This document shows positions 21,627 to 34,650 of a DNA stretch of 64,000 bases, piece after piece. This stretch comes from Branchinecta lynchi. Lineage: Eukaryota > Arthropoda > Branchiopoda > Anostraca > Branchinectidae. The stretch is from assembly GCA_023053575.1 (NCBI GenBank), contig JAKZAP010000016.1, positions 10,040,046 through 10,104,045 of the forward strand, given 5' to 3'. Made by a program: the position numbers and the translations under genes. Position 1 is the stretch's first letter. Each line of letters opens with the position of its first letter. The notes under the pieces are model-generated. The model worked only from the letters and a program-made list of their open reading frames with translations, ran no database searches and was not told the origin of the DNA.

Positions 21627-22681
21627 ACAAGATCAAAGGTTTCGATTGAACCCCGAAAATTCAATATTTGATCCAGACAACTTGGTCTTGTCTAATCATT
21701 AGAGAAATCAAGTTCGGATATTCCTCTATAAGCCATATCTATTTTGACGATACTGAGCGAAACTTCCTGCTTTACTTCTGCCGAATTTCCGGTTTCGGCC
21801 GAATTCCGAGCGAACCACTTGTCCAGCAAAAAAAGAAAATTCAGAATCGAATCTCCTTATCAAAACATCTAATCAGTTTCAAATAAAACTTTAGCTTCTA
21901 AAAAAAATAACGGTTACAACCGGATTCCGGACGAATTATATGTTCTGGTTAAAAAATGATTGTCATATGCAGACTCAGCGTCTCTTCTTACCCTTAAATC
22001 TGTCATCTAATCAATTTCAATAAAACGTATTACTTTTAACAAATTTTCTGGTTTTCGCCGGATTCCGGGCGAATTAGTTGTCCGAGTAGAAAATACTTTT
22101 CACATAAGTGTTCAACATGTCTGCACGATCGTGTTCACCATTTCTTCGTATTCCTAAACCGAACATATAATTAACTTCAAATAAAACTTTAACTTTTAAC
22201 AGATTTTCCGGTTTTGGCCGGATTCTGGGCTAACTACTTGTCCGGCGAAGAAATGGTTTTCACCATCGTGTTCAGCATGTCTTCTTACCCCTAATTCAAA
22301 CATCCAATCAACTTCAAATAAAACTTTTACTTTTAACAAACTTTCCGGTTCTGACCGGATTCCGGACGAACTACTTGTCCGGCGAGAGGTGGTTTCCACC
22401 ATCGTGTTCACCATGTCTTCTTACCCCATAATCGACTGTCCCATTAGCTGTTTAAAAATATTTTGCTTGCCCCTTAATTTAAACCCCCTCCCCCACCCCT
22501 AAATATAGGGCTACAAAGCCCATCTACGAACTCGACCTTACTCTTGACCCAAAAAATCCTCACACCAAGTTTCATCAAAATATCTCATTCCCTTCAAGAG
22601 TTATCGTGCTGACAGACGGACGGACAGACGGACAACTTTTGCGATGTCATAGGTATCCCTCCACTTACGTTTTGGGATCCC
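21627..22681 (-). mobile_element. Family C element
   Basis: Reverse-oriented copy with both ends: ACAAGATCAAAGGTTTCGAT at 21627 and TCCACTTACGTTTTGGGATCC ending at 22680. Several monomers with CCGGATTCCGG-type cores lie between. The leader (ACGGACGGACAGACGGACAA) is well preserved. Confidence 0.88.
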
Positions 22682-24058
22682 GTCGTTGTGATGGACAAAA
22701 AGTGCTGATTAAATTATCTTTACGAAAATAATAACATCGCATATTGATGAAATTGAATCTTTTTTCTGGATAAACCAAATCTGACTTCATCTTCAGTCTC
22801 AGCTGATCATTCTACATGAGCAGCTTACCTTAGTCCAAGAAAAATCGACAACACGATAATTTTAATTTTTTTCTTAAGACATACAAAATGAAATTCACAG
22901 CCGAAAAAACTCTTATTTTGCGTCATTTCGGGATATACAACTTTGTATACGTTGTTCAGTTTTTTTTTTTTTCTCTACAAGGTGGTACATTTCTGTTGCA
23001 ATTTGTTCCAGGTCGACTTCTTTTTGGAGCTCGTTTTCCTGTACTATACCTAGTTTTCCCATTTGGTTGCCCGGCACTCTGTTCGCATATGGTCTTTAAA
23101 CTCAGTAGCTATTTTTCCCAGCGAATTTGTCTGGATCTTCTTATTTAATCACTAAAAATAGGTAAGGCAAGCAAAGGGAAACGAGATTCGTTATCGGTCA
23201 GTATCGGGAAGCGACACCTGGACTTCCGGTAATATCCGGGAATCCAATCAGGCGAGGCTAAACAAAGAGCAGTTCTCGTCGGAAATAGATTTGTTGGAAA
23301 GAAGCCGTAATTACTGGCCGAGTACGATTGGAAAAGAATGGGATTACTAAGGCTTCCCCGACACCTCCTTTGGCTTGTTGGACAGCATGCAGTCAGGCGA
23401 GGCCGTCTGGGAGGGTGGAGCGTTTCTTCAGTTGTCGGTGATTTAGTTGTATGAATATCACCAAATTAATAAAATTTGAGTGATGCTTTTGGCTTGAAGA
23501 ATGTTGATGAGTTACTTCTGTCTCTCTTGACGACTGTCCAGTTAGGGGTGGTAAGGCTTATTTTATGCAGGAACTAACGGTGGTACGAAAATATAAATAT
23601 ATATTGGTCGTCTGCCTTAGGAGATCTAGGACACAGGCTCACCCGTGGAGTAAGTGCCTCTAGATCTCTGAAGGTAGACGACCCAGGCCGTAGGTGTACT
23701 GTCCATTTTGACACCGATACCTGCCCGTTGCTTGTCAAAGGACGCTGTCATAGTCAGCTTTCAGACCGCCCTCGCAGTTTCAAGAGTTTTGTAAATGTGC
23801 AAGTTTCTACACCGTGATTACCTAGGACTACTGATAGTTTGAAGGCTAATAAACAGGAAATGCGCATCGTATAGTATAAGCAACCACTAAACTTCTGTAT
23901 GGCCAAGTTCACCATGTCAACCACCACTACCAGTCGGGTCAAGCTTTGTGTTGTTTCTTTATAAAAAAGACAATCTATCACTTTTTGAAAGGGTCGAATT
24001 AACCTTTTGCGAGCTGTTCCGACGCGCTGACATGGCGAGGAGCAGGGAAACCCAATAG
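22682..24058. other. Unassigned intron sequence
   Basis: Apart from the hairpin at 23606-23683 no repeat or gene was recognised. The long reverse frame over 23754-24335 runs partly through family A sequence and shows no protein motif. Confidence 0.5.
23606..23683. repeat. Isolated hairpin with 29-bp arms
   Basis: GGTCGTCTGCC... GAGATCTAGGACAC at 23606 pairs with GTGCCTCTAGATCTC... AGACGACC ending at 23683, with about three mismatches and a loop near 19 bp. Confidence 0.85.
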
Positions 24059-24388
24059 TTGTGTGTTTGCTGATAACATGGTATCTGTTACCACGGTAAC
24101 TGGATCTGCAATTAGTCGTTTTGCAGTTATCGTGGTATCTGATACACGGTGCTCTGCAAAAACGACTGTTGCCGAAGTTGCACTTCTCGAAGTCATCCCA
24201 CAAGAAAAACAGATATCCAGTTACCACGGTCGGACCGTAGTAGCTGAATATCTGATACCACGATAACTGGCCAGAAACCACGATAACTGCAAAAACGCCT
24301 TTTGACCCTGGTATCAGATACCACGATAACTGCAAAAACGACTTTAGACCGTGGTATCAGATACGATGGTATCTGCAAAAACGCAACT
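24059..24388 (+). mobile_element. Family A element, shorter copy
   Basis: Left end GTGTTTGCTGATAACATGG and right end GATACGATGGTATCTGCAAA are degenerate family A termini. The interior shares GGATCTGCAATTAGTCGTTT and TCGAAGTCATCCC with 54203-54584. The segment expanded at 361-663 is present once. Confidence 0.75.
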
Positions 24389-24799
24389 AATGTTGCCAAC
24401 GAGATAGTATCAGTGATTTAGAAGTGGAATACCACTAGACGTTTCGCCCAGCCGTCAGTCAAACCAGCTCACAAATCCACAGCTAACCGACCACAATCCG
24501 TAGACGCTTGACAGTTTCTCCACCTGTCATTTCCTCCATCCCACGAATCCGACAATTCTTCAACCCGTTTCCATCCGTTATTTGCCCAACCGCTCAGTTA
24601 ACCAATGGGAATCCAGGATTCGTGTACCCTTCATTGGACCCAGGAAAGTCGCAAGCGATCGTGTTTCGTTAGGGATTTATACTGATTTTGTACAGAGAGC
24701 TTGCATTGGCCAATGGTCAGGCGCCCTGCATCTCGCTTGCCACCCTGCATTACATTTTCGAAGATAAAATTGTTTTTGCTATGTCAGTAATAAAGTGTC
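24389..24799. other. Unassigned intron sequence
   Basis: No repeat or gene recognised. Confidence 0.45.
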
Positions 24800-24984
24800 T
24801 TAAAGGACTTCGTGTCGACAATATTTTTTATTTCGACTTATTCCTAGAAGTCAATGGGCCTTGGAAAAGGCTTGAAAATCCTCCCAGGTCGCGGAATTTG
24901 TTTTAAAGCAGTGCCTAGTTCTACAGTTTTCAATAGTGCTGAATGCTGGAACTTAAACAGCAAGTAGGGTGATGCGTGCTTTAA
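24800..24984 (+). mobile_element. Family D MITE, internally deleted
   Basis: Starts TTAAAGGACTTCGTG and ends TGCGTGCTTTAA. The 3' half (GAAGTCAATGGGCC through CAGTGCCTAGTTCTACAG) matches the longer copies; most of the 5' half is missing. Confidence 0.75.
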
Positions 24985-25503
24985 GAAATGCGGCGAGCCA
25001 TGAATCTACGAAGAAGAGCCAGTTCGCCATTCTCAACGAGATGCAGCTTTGGTCAGTTTGCTGTATACTGTCTTAACTAGCTTCCCTCTTTGTCTCTGTT
25101 CTGTTGTGATTGAACAAAAGCCCGGATGTGGGAATAGAGGCAACAAATGTAAAGAAACCATGCCTTCGGCAAGATAGAAGACCACCAAATATAGAATTAT
25201 TCATCCGGAAAGTGATTCGGCGAGGAGAAGGCTTTCAACCCAGTGGCAATGGAAATGGCTTCTGATTGGTGATCCGGCGATTGTGAGAAGGGGTTGCGGA
25301 CTCAACAGTTGCAAGCATCGTCCCATTCACTTTCTCCTATGGCATGGATCAATCAGTCACTTTTAAGTTAACCCCCAATAGCACTTGGGTAACACGGGAA
25401 GAAATTGGAAAAAAAACACTTACGAGCCAATACGAATAACACAAACAAACACAGAATATGAAACGGAATAAAAATGAAGTAAAGTTTAAAGAAGATCTCG
25501 AAT
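24985..25503. other. Unassigned intron sequence
   Basis: No repeat or gene recognised. Confidence 0.45.
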
Positions 25504-26640
25504 GAACAAGAGCTAGAAGCTCAGATGGCAAGGCTAGGGCAGGGGATGAAAGTAGGAATTTGCCAGTTCTTGGGTTTGTTGTGATCGTTTTGTAAGCAAG
25601 ACCCTTGAAAAAAGAATGATCTTGTGTCTTGGGAAATCACGAGATTGTGTACTTTGGTTTAAAAGTATTTTTATTGTTGTACTTGGCTAGTATAATAGAT
25701 GCCTTAGGGCGCTAGAAGTCGGTCTATAATCAAAACCCTTGAGGCAAAAAAGATCGTGGGTATTTTAAGATCATGAATGTTTATCTTTCGGTCAGAAGTG
25801 TGTTTTTGACTTTTTGGTTAAGGGTGCTAGAATTTCAGTTTGAAGGAAAACCCCTGTGAAACAAAGGCCACGGGCCCTCGGGGATCATGACATGTGTCGT
25901 TTGGTCAAAAGTTTGTTTTCACTTTGCTGTTTCAGGCTCACCTGGCTAACCAGGCTAACCTGGAACAGCTTATGACCTTTGCGCAGTCCAGTTTCTTCCC
26001 AATCATTCCACTCGTTTGATCCCTAGGCATGCAACAATATTTCCGGGACCCCTCCAACTCCTGTATTGTAACCGAACACGGTTCGGACACATAAATGGAC
26101 TGTTTCGGGCATCTCCTCCTACCACGGGTAATGTTTTCGATCAGAGCACCCTTTCGCAATAGCAATTCCAGGAAATGTCCTGTACCCCTTTAGAATCACG
26201 TCCATTGAAGCTGAACGCTGTTCGGACCTCAAATGACATGTCTAGGCACGTAATATCGATACCATCGCAACTTTTGACCTCGGTCCTTTCAGCAGTTTGA
26301 ACCCGAATCGTGTGAAAAAAATTCCGGGACCTTCCGACCCCCCAACTATCCTACCGTGGCTGGCTGCAGTTCGGACTTCTAGATTGTTGTACATCTACTA
26401 CGTCCGCTTCTACCAATCGTCAAGCTTGCTGAAATTGGGTTACGATACGGATCCATAGTTAAATTTCCTTACCGGTTATGCCCGGTATCCCTTCCAACTA
26501 CGCCCATCGAGATCTGGCCCGGACCCCAAACAAACGATCTACGAAACTTGAAATTTGCTCCAGTTTCATCGCAATCCCTTGTTCCGTTTGATCCCAATGA
26601 AAAACGAATCTTCCTCCATCCCCTTAGATATCACAGGCAT
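25504..26640 (-). mobile_element. Family B element, diverged, reverse
   Basis: The left edge AACAAGAGCTAGAAGCTC then GGATGAAAGTAGGAATTTG is the complement of the family B 3' end at 39170-39224. TCGTTTGGTCAAAAGT near 25898 is the complement of ACTTTTGACCAAACGA in the 3' array at 38.9 kb. GGTTCGGACACATAAATGGA near 26080 matches the reverse copy at 63.29 kb. The 5' hairpin was not found, so the right boundary is approximate. Confidence 0.65.
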
Positions 26641-27348
26641 AGTGGTGTAACGAATCAACTTTCCAAGAGGGTTCAAGGCTTCATGCGCATTGATAAAAGC
26701 GTAGCAGGCTCAAGAAATGCGATAATTACTTAATGATAATAGTAGCTTGTGTTAATAAATTACCAGATTAAATCATTTTACTGAAATTGTCCTTGGAACA
26801 ACCTACTATTGCGAGCGATGTGGCAGCTTTCGGTTCTCACCGTATTTGTGGAGTTCAGAAGTCGTGAACCACTGCAAGTATCAAGTTTAAACTTAGTACA
26901 CTTGTGGGTATTGGGGTCTAGTTGTGCCCTTTGGGGGTCCCACACCAAACCGTTTGGTGATGAAATTCGTTGTACTTGTAGATCCTAGGGCTGGGAAAAT
27001 TGTTTCGACCAATCAAAGGTAGCAGGAAAACGCTATTGGGGCTACTTACGCTTTAAGAAAAGACGAGCTATTGAAGTAAGCGCCCCTGCCGAAGCGGTGA
27101 AATTCCATATCGACCGCTTGCCATTGTAATTGGAGATTTCGGAGAACTTTCAGAATATGGAAAGGACAGGGACGCGTTGTCTCTATTGTTGTTTCCTCGA
27201 ACTTCCTCGAAAAAGGTCAAACGCCTGAATTAGTTTGCAAAACGTCTGGCTTAGCGCGTGACTTTAGTTGAGAAGGACAAACGCCTGAATCAGTTTCCAA
27301 AACGTCATTGCTTAAAAATACTTTTCTATATGTAATTCCTCGAGTTTG
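26641..27348. other. Unassigned intron sequence with a 60-bp direct repeat
   Basis: AAACGCCTGAAT.AGTTT.CAAAACGTC occurs at about 27219 and 27279, period 60. Nothing else was recognised. Confidence 0.5.
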
Positions 27349-27650
27349 TATGGCACTTGCAGCCTCCGGCTCAAGTGTCATAGCCGATCGCAATTCCGTT
27401 TGTCAGTCGGTCGATCCGTTCGTCTGTCACACTTCTTCGAGTTAGGGTACTTAGAGATATGCTAAGACGATGGAATTTGGCAGGCCTCAGGGACCCGACC
27501 AAACTAACTTGGAAATAATCAGCGACCGTCCGGGGGTGAGTGGAGGGCGGGGGAATCCGGACGATTGAGTGGTGCGTAACTTTCGAACGGTTGATCGGAT
27601 TGGAATGAAACTTAATAACCGAATAGATGACATATCTCTGAGGAAATGAA
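27349..27650 (+). mobile_element. Family B element, 3'-truncated
   Basis: The 5' hairpin TGGCACTTG... CAAGTGTCA, then GATCGCAATTCCGTTTGTC and array-type phrases (GAACGGTTGATCGGATTGGA, ATGAAACTTAATA). The array breaks off after about one unit. Confidence 0.75.
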
Positions 27651-29299
27651 ATGAATGAAATTGTGAACGACTCTTACTGGTAGGGTGGCTGGCAGACGGA
27701 GCATATTACCCAACCCGGAGTTACTCAACCCGGATTTAACTCAATTTCGGTTTAATGCGTTCGTTTTAAGTTGGTTTCGTTGTATTCAGTGCTGCTGGTG
27801 TGTTCGAATCTCGCCGGCTTGAGAGATAACTTCCGAAGGACATAGATGTATTGACGGTAGAGAAGGTCACCGACTAGGTATTGGAATCGATTACCTCGCG
27901 CAAAGAATGATCTCTTCGGAACCATGGAATCAATATTGGAATGAATGAAAGGATAAGCTGTCCTTGACAGGTTTTTGATTTTTATCATTGATAAATAGAC
28001 TTATCGTCCGTCTAGTGGATGAAATTCATGAGGATTTGCCTGGGGGGCCTATAATTACAGTTATTGACGGATTTTGACAAGAATGGATGATGATAAGAAC
28101 TTCCGTCTCTCGGGCCCTGCACCGATCGAAAAATTTGCGACCATGCTCCATAAGCACTGAGCGGGTGCGGATTTCCGAGGCCTTGTGTACCCTATTTCTA
28201 GCACAGCACCGTAGGCTAGTTTGTCAAGCGTTGCAGATATACGAGGACGCAGAAGATTCGGCTACAGCGATAGAGCTCATGACGCGTCGGGAATTCCACA
28301 ATCGGTGCAATGCAAGGAGGCATTATTAACTTCTGTTCTGCTACAAAATAGTAGTATTTTCTTGCTTGAACGCATCAGGGGTGTCACGTCTGGGGTGGGA
28401 AGGGAGACGCCGGTCTATAAAAATAAAATTAGTTGGCGCAGATATTTGCGTAAAACCAATTGTTTTCTCTCAAAAAATAAAGTCGGTGAAAAAGATGAGA
28501 CAGTCGGTAAATACCTTCCCCTTCCCCCAAACATTTAGGCTGGTAACGCCCCTGTTACGCATTACAGTTTGCATTCAAGGGAAAGAGGTGCAGCAGTAGT
28601 TAGTACGAAAAATATTATAAAGAATATATTACAATAATTTATATTGAACACTTGTCTGCCGGGCCGACGGAGCAGGTTAAGTGACCGAGCTCCAAAAGGT
28701 CGATTACATTTAAAGTAGACAGTAAAGTATATTTACATATAAATCCATATCGCAGGGTTCGACTACAGAAGAATGAAATGATGCTAGGAGTTTCATTTTT
28801 TTTTGTTAATTTTTTTTCCCGCAAATCCAGTAATATACTTGAAACCGGAAGAGTTATGATTCCACCTTAAAACAAGTGCTCAAGCGTTCAAACGTGGACT
28901 GTGAGAGTAAAATCTTTACCACATCTTATGAACAAACAGGGTTAGAACCAAGACATTTCGCATCCTATATAACCAGACAAGTATTGAAGAAAACTAAATT
29001 AAAATCATCCCACTTCAAATGCATTTAATGTAAAGGAACCGCATGTAGAAATCCAAAGAGATCTTGCAAGAACAGTTTCATTTCCAATACTAAATGTCTA
29101 GCCATCCACTCCGACCCTTTAAATCTCTTTGTAGTTAGCAAGGTAATACTAAGTGCAATAAACCAAATCGTAGCAGCCTAATACTATCTTCGTCACAATT
29201 TCATTAAGAACGGCATATCATCGATCATATGACAAAACCGTCTAGTTTACGTTTACGGTTACGTCGCTTGGTCTTATTTGTTGCTTTTACAACGAAATC
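27651..29299. other. Unassigned intron sequence
   Basis: Frames up to 105 codons (28221-28538) have no motif. No shared repeat was recognised in about 1.6 kb. Confidence 0.45.
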
Positions 29300-30220
29300 C
29301 ACATCTATACATATATATCCACAAGTATACAATAGTTGACCTTGAGACCTGTCGTAGACGAACTTAACTCATGGGAAGTCTGCGCCCAGCTGCCCATGAA
29401 CGGTTCAGGTTCAGGTTCTTTTTAATAACAAAGTAAATAACAAAATGTCCAGAGCCCGGCTGAGAAGACAAATTCGTAATGCACGGGATGGAAAGACTTC
29501 TTTAAATAAATACAACATTTATACTTCACTACATGCCATTGATACAAATGGAAATATGCGTATTCCCCCGTCAGTACCCGGTCCCCAACACCACCAGTTG
29601 ACACGTCCAGCGAAACAAACAATACAAAAATAAATATAAAAGATAACAAGAACCGAGGAAAAGTGATTTCAGTCCGAAAGATCCTGGACTGAGTATTCAC
29701 ATCCTCCAGGTTCAGTATCTTCAAAACCACATAAAATGGGAACAAACTTAACCTCCTTTTGTATTGTTGTGTAATTGTCTTTTCTTTTTCTTTTTCTTTT
29801 GTTTCTCTACCAACTCCTCCGACCATTTACATTGTATTTGTATGGAGGGTTTAAATAAAATTATTAAAGGCAATCCGCATCAACTAACAACAACTCACTT
29901 ATCACGAAACACATTCTCAATATAACAACATAAATTTAAGTTTACGTTTGGTTGTTTGAATTGACTGTGAAATGTCCAAATTAGAAGTATAAATATTCCA
30001 GTTCCGAATTACTGAGTTTCGAAGCGAAAATTTCGATCTTTCAGTTATAATTCTTGGCTGATACAGTTTATTAAAATTTCTAGTTAGATGTCCGTGTTCA
30101 ATAGTTTTAAGCGGGAAAAGGATCGAGGAACGAAAAAACGAGGGAAGCAAACCACGGTCATACTTAAGTTTGAAGAGGATAGATTCAACAGTCACAAAAT
30201 GTCTTAAAGGAAGGATATTA

Positions 30221-30269
30221 AGAAAGCAATAAAGAGATTTATTGCTTTCTCCCCCCCGGGGGGGGGGGG
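30221..30269. repeat. Hairpin adjoining a C7G12 palindrome
   Basis: AGAAAGCAATAAA-GAGA-TTTATTGCTTTCT is a perfect 13-bp stem. It is followed directly by seven C (30251-30257) and twelve G (30258-30269), themselves self-complementary. Confidence 0.93.
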
Positions 30270-30317
30270 AGACGGGACCCATCAAAATGCGTATCTAGAT
30301 CTATATATTCACAGGTA

Positions 30318-30477
30318 TATACTGTAAAAAAAAATCTTGCAGTATTTGCTATTGGGATTAATCTTGTCTTTTAAGATAAGATTACCTCTAATTCGGATTA
30401 ACCTTGTCCCAGTAGAGATAAGATTAATCCCAGTAGCAAATACTGCATCCTTATTTGGAGAAACTTTGTGCAGTGTC
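30318..30477. mobile_element. Family I palindromic MITE, copy 1
   Basis: About 160 bp, nearly all self-complementary: TGCAGTATTTGCT.TGGGATTA on the left against TAATCCCAGTAGCAAATACTGCA on the right. Ends TATACTGT and CAGTGTC correspond to TACACTGT/ACAGTGTA of the copy at 45236. No clear target duplication here. Confidence 0.85.
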
Positions 30478-31126
30478 CTAGCTTAGAGTTTGATTCCAGT
30501 CAGGGTAAACAACAAAACTTATATGCATTTTGGGCCCACTTGTCTGTGAACATGGAGGATGTGAGGGTGGTTCAACTACAAATATGTATTCCCACCCTGG
30601 GATCTAAAAACACAAGGGAAAATGAGCAATCTTGGCCCAATTGCGGCTGAACCAAGGGGGAGCGGGGTTAGTGCCCCCCCCCCCCTTCCCCCCCCCCCCA
30701 AAAAAAAGAGACCCCAACGCTCCCAAGCCTATAAAGTTTCAACTTGACAACTGTTGACTCCTGTCACGAACTTTACTCTTGGACAGTAGCGGCCCAGTTG
30801 ACCATGAACGGGGTAGGGGGGGTGGGGTGCAACTTGAAATGTAATTTCCCAGCCCCACGATCACAAGTACCAAGAATTCTATCATCCTGTGTTCGCTGGT
30901 CAAGTTATGAACAATATTCACTGGGCAGTCTGGGCCCATTTGCTCCTGAACTGGTGGGGGTGGGGGTGGGGGCCAAAATGCAGAACTAGACCTCGATATC
31001 CACAAGTGTACTAAGTTTAACCTTAATGGGCCCCACAAAAAAGGGAAAACCGAGAACGGAAAGCGACAGCGCTCGTAAGAGTGATGGTTCATAAATAAAC
31101 ACTCCACTAAAAATGGAAACTAGGAC

Positions 31127-31186
31127 AGCTGGTAAGGGCGAAAAGACGTTAAAACAAGCTGGTAAGGGCGAAAAGATGTTACAACT
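31127..31186. repeat. 30-bp tandem repeat, two units
   Basis: AGCTGGTAAGGGCGAAAAGA starts at 31127 and 31157. Confidence 0.85.
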
Positions 31187-31189
31187 ACA

Positions 31190-32447
31190 AATGACACACG
31201 GCAACTGCGAGAAAACCGAACAAACATACAAAATGTTTTAAACTCACGATCAGCTTTTCTCCAACCAACGTCCCGAGCTCCTTCCAACCCCAGTCTCCTA
31301 TAACAATCGCACCCCTACCTCCCCTTCTCTTTATTTTTTCTTTCAGTTTTTGACGCAACTGTCAGATTTTTTCAGCATTCTCGGGAATAAATGATTATAA
31401 GACCTGCCCTGGTGATGCTAGCCAGTATTGCGGCATTTCGGTCTCATAAATCGGTACTGCGTTGAGCCTATACACAATATTAACCTAAATGTGCCGAGAT
31501 AGGACAGTCTATTTACCCATCACTTATTCACTTAATGAAGCTTGAAGACCCGATGAAAATGTGTTACTTCGTTGCTCCGCTATTCACGAATATTCTTTTC
31601 ATACAGTGGAATTTTCCTGACTCTTGGTACCTCTATGCTACTATTTCGAAAATGAAAACCTTCCGGGAGATTACCACTGGCCACTGAAAAGCAGCATTTT
31701 TATTGAGGTGCAAAGTATCGGCGTCATAGTGGAATTTTGCGTTGTTACGACGGCCGTAGATATTCTGAACGTAATCTGGCTTGTAGTTAAACTTTTAGTG
31801 ATGTTCAGATGATATAAACACGAAATGTTCCTAGGAATCGTGTGAAAATATCCCGCCCCTCCCGGGAACTTTTTTTTAATATTTGCGTGTAAGTATCTGT
31901 AAAACGTACTTCAATTAAACTAATTGCTCATGGCAGTACAGATTCGTATCATCCAAAATTCATCATAAGCCAGTTCTGTCGCGTAGTATCTGCAGCTGCG
32001 GCAGTGGAAACCTTTATAGCCAGGTGCACTTGCGACCTTGCATGTCTAATGTCGTTGATACTTTTATTTGGATAGCGTGACAGGGATTGTGCCGCATAGC
32101 GTGATCCCGCCTCCCCTTATACACATGTGCATACTGGTAATTCTAGGAAGAAAGAACATATGATGGAGTATAAAAATAATAAAACTTCTTAACATAAAAC
32201 GTAGGGACGGCGCAGCGCCCCTCCTACGAGTGAGTGAGTTTAAATAAAATAAAATAAAAATTTAAGCTTTAAATAAATTTTACCTGCGGCGCTTTCATTT
32301 CTCTTGGGTACAGCCCTGTGCAGCAACGGCGTTTTTTTACCGGCACATTTTCAAGTTCTGTTGGCAAAACTTGCTGAGGTAGTGATATTTCGACACATTT
32401 CAAGAAAGAAAGGGAAGAAAAAGGAAACGTTCAAAACAGTTGTAAGC
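31190..32447. other. Unassigned intron sequence
   Basis: No gene or shared repeat recognised; AT-rich TTTAAATAAAATAAAATAAAA lies near 32239. Confidence 0.45.
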
Positions 32448-32938
32448 TTAAAGGACCCCTCGCACTATTTACTCTTCAACAGTTCAATTTTATTAAATTC
32501 AAAATAAATGAACAAAATAAGATTCGACCACTACAAAGCTCCGTGGCCCGTTACATAGGGGTTAATACCAATATAATCAACAAATTAACGAGTCTCTTCA
32601 CTATTACAATAAAATATATTTGAATACCTTAAGTCTAGGTTGTGCTTTCAACAACAAATAACCCGCAGTTTTGGCTGTTTTAACCCTTTTGTGAGACCCG
32701 TTGACTTATAGCGAAAACAGGGATACAATTTACATAACCGTTTTTTGTGATGAAAAAAGCGTCGACAGCGTGATACACACCGAAGGTAGCAAATCACGGC
32801 AAGTGAGAAAATCAGCGTGGTTTTATCAGAGGGGTTAGAATGTACTGTTTGAAATTGGGATCTCCGGGTTTAAAAAATATATGGAGTGATCATGGGACTA
32901 AGGTTGCGTTAGTATTATAGGTAAGAGATGTCCTTTAA
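32448..32938 (-). mobile_element. Family D MITE, apparently complete
   Basis: Ends TTAAAGGACCCCTCGCACTA at the left and GAGATGTCCTTTAA at the right. The interior matches other D copies in reverse (GTTTTGGCTGTTTTAACCC and GTTGACTTATAGCG, with TCTCCGGGTTTAA near the right end). Confidence 0.82.
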
Positions 32939-33264
32939 CTGTTCGCAACTTGACATTAAAAAAAAAAAACTCATGAATATGTCATTGCTGGTTATTTACA
33001 GGTTGTTCTTAAGCTCATGGAATGAATGACGAATTCTAACGTCACGGAATGCAATATCCGTATTCTAATTTTCTTCTTCTTTAATTATTGTTTTAATTAA
33101 TTTTTCTTCGTAATTAATCTTCAACCTTGACAAATTTTATGTTCGGAGCCTTGTGACAGGCGATGAGCAAAGGGGTTAGAGACTATGCAGTTGACAACCC
33201 GAAAGAAGTTAATGCATGTCTACTTTTGGTGGAAGATATATTTGCACTTGTATTCAAACAACTC

Positions 33265-33525
33265 ATAAAACGGATACGTCAGCTACGATGCTTTGGCAGA
33301 AATGTTTTGGCCTATTTGACAATGCAAAATACATACTTCAGCTACATTTTATTAGATTTATATTTCGGCCCTTCTTGGCAAGGGTCCTCTTCAGGCTGTC
33401 AAACGTCAGGGACTACGTTGGGGAAGAAACGAACCTGTGCTCATTATTCCCCAATATTGTCCCTAACGTTCGACAGCCTAACCAGTATCCTTGCCATGAA
33501 TGGCCGATCATTGCTGCCAAAGCCT
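33265..33525 (+). mobile_element. Family E foldback element
   Basis: AAAACGGATACGTCAGCT at the left, then TATTTCGGCCCTTCTTGGCA and AGGGTCCTCTTCAGGCTGTC. The arm is repeated inverted at about 33455-33520 (AACGTTCGACAGCCTAACC and ATCCTTGCCATGAATGGCC). Arms of about 65 bp flank a short centre. Confidence 0.7.
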
Positions 33526-34650
33526 CGCAGCTGACGTCTCTTATTTTATGTATTGTTTGAATATATGCTTTCCAGTCGGCCTGAGCTAAAGGAGTATTTT
33601 TTTTACACTTGAAGACCACCTAAGTTAGATGTAAACAGAAATAGCATAGTTTGATGTCATCTTTAACAGTTAGAAAAATATTAAAACTTTCTGGACTTTA
33701 ACTCTATGGGATTTACGGTCGTACTGCACCTAAATTTACGGGTACATACTTTTTTCTGTGAAGCTTGCACCCCTTTGGCATGTAGTGATAACTGGGGCAA
33801 TGCGTGCATGTCTAAGAGGAAAGTGGTAGGTAATTCTCCAAGGAACATTAGAGGGGGGATGGTAAAAAAGTAAATAAGAATGGGGGCGAAAAGTTGGAGG
33901 TCGTTCTTAGGAAGAATAGAAGCTAATTAGATAGGGCGAAATCTCTGGGGATTCAGTGGCGTGTGAGCCTTCCTTTATTCTGAGAACAAATGGACCCGAA
34001 ATATTTACATGAGCAAAATCATCCTTTATTTCAAAGCTTGGAAACCTGAATATCCAGCTTAACGCCAAACAGAATGGCGACGATTGTTTTTTAAATATAG
34101 TATATGCGTATGTATGACCGTTCAGAACCCCGTTCATCTTGATTAAGCTCTGTCAAAATCCAAATGACAGTCACCAAGTTTTTACCGAATCTGTGCTATT
34201 TACCGTCCTGAGACACTTGCCAAGTTATGTCTTCCGGCCATCGCGTATAGATTTTTTTTTTCACGATATTTGATCGAGACATTTGAATGAATTAACGGAA
34301 ATTGCGACAACTTTGAAATGAATGATATCGTAAACATTCCACGTGTTTAGGAACTCAAAGGATGATACGCAAACACATGTGTTGATGAATCATATTATAG
34401 CTTCGGGTATATTTTTCTAAATATGATTTTTAAGTTTGTCCTGTACGACACTTCTCAGTTTCTTCTAGATGTGTGAGGCGAAAGGCTTTTATGACACAAG
34501 ATGTTATTGTTATTATTTTCTTTTAGTTTCGAGTAATTTTTGTGTGTATTTTCCTCTTCTTTCTGATGTTCATGCAACACCAGTACTCACATCTTGCTTG
34601 TGACGATATGTGAATTACACCTGCGCGGCAGACGATAAATATTCTGTATC
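33526..34650. other. Unassigned intron sequence
   Basis: No gene or shared repeat recognised. Confidence 0.45.

Larger units (their letters stand above)
29300..31020. repeat. Degenerate dispersed repeat region with a retroposon tail
   Basis: A block of the form GGGCCCA.TTG..C.TGAAC recurs near 29380, 30530, 30789 and 30933, each followed by G-rich sequence. GGTTCAGGTTCAGGTTC at 29402-29418 looks like the tail of a reverse-strand retroposon. A family I MITE and a C/G palindrome interrupt the region. C tracts of 12 lie at 30674-30685 and 30688-30699. Confidence 0.45.

Noticed and set aside
23754..24335. 193-codon reverse-strand open frame
   Set aside because: Its first half is family A repeat sequence and no domain or conserved residue pattern is visible.
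27070..27120. Small-subunit rRNA-like phrase GCCGAAGCGGTGAAATT
   Set aside because: Only a few bases resemble rRNA and no flanking rRNA sequence is present.
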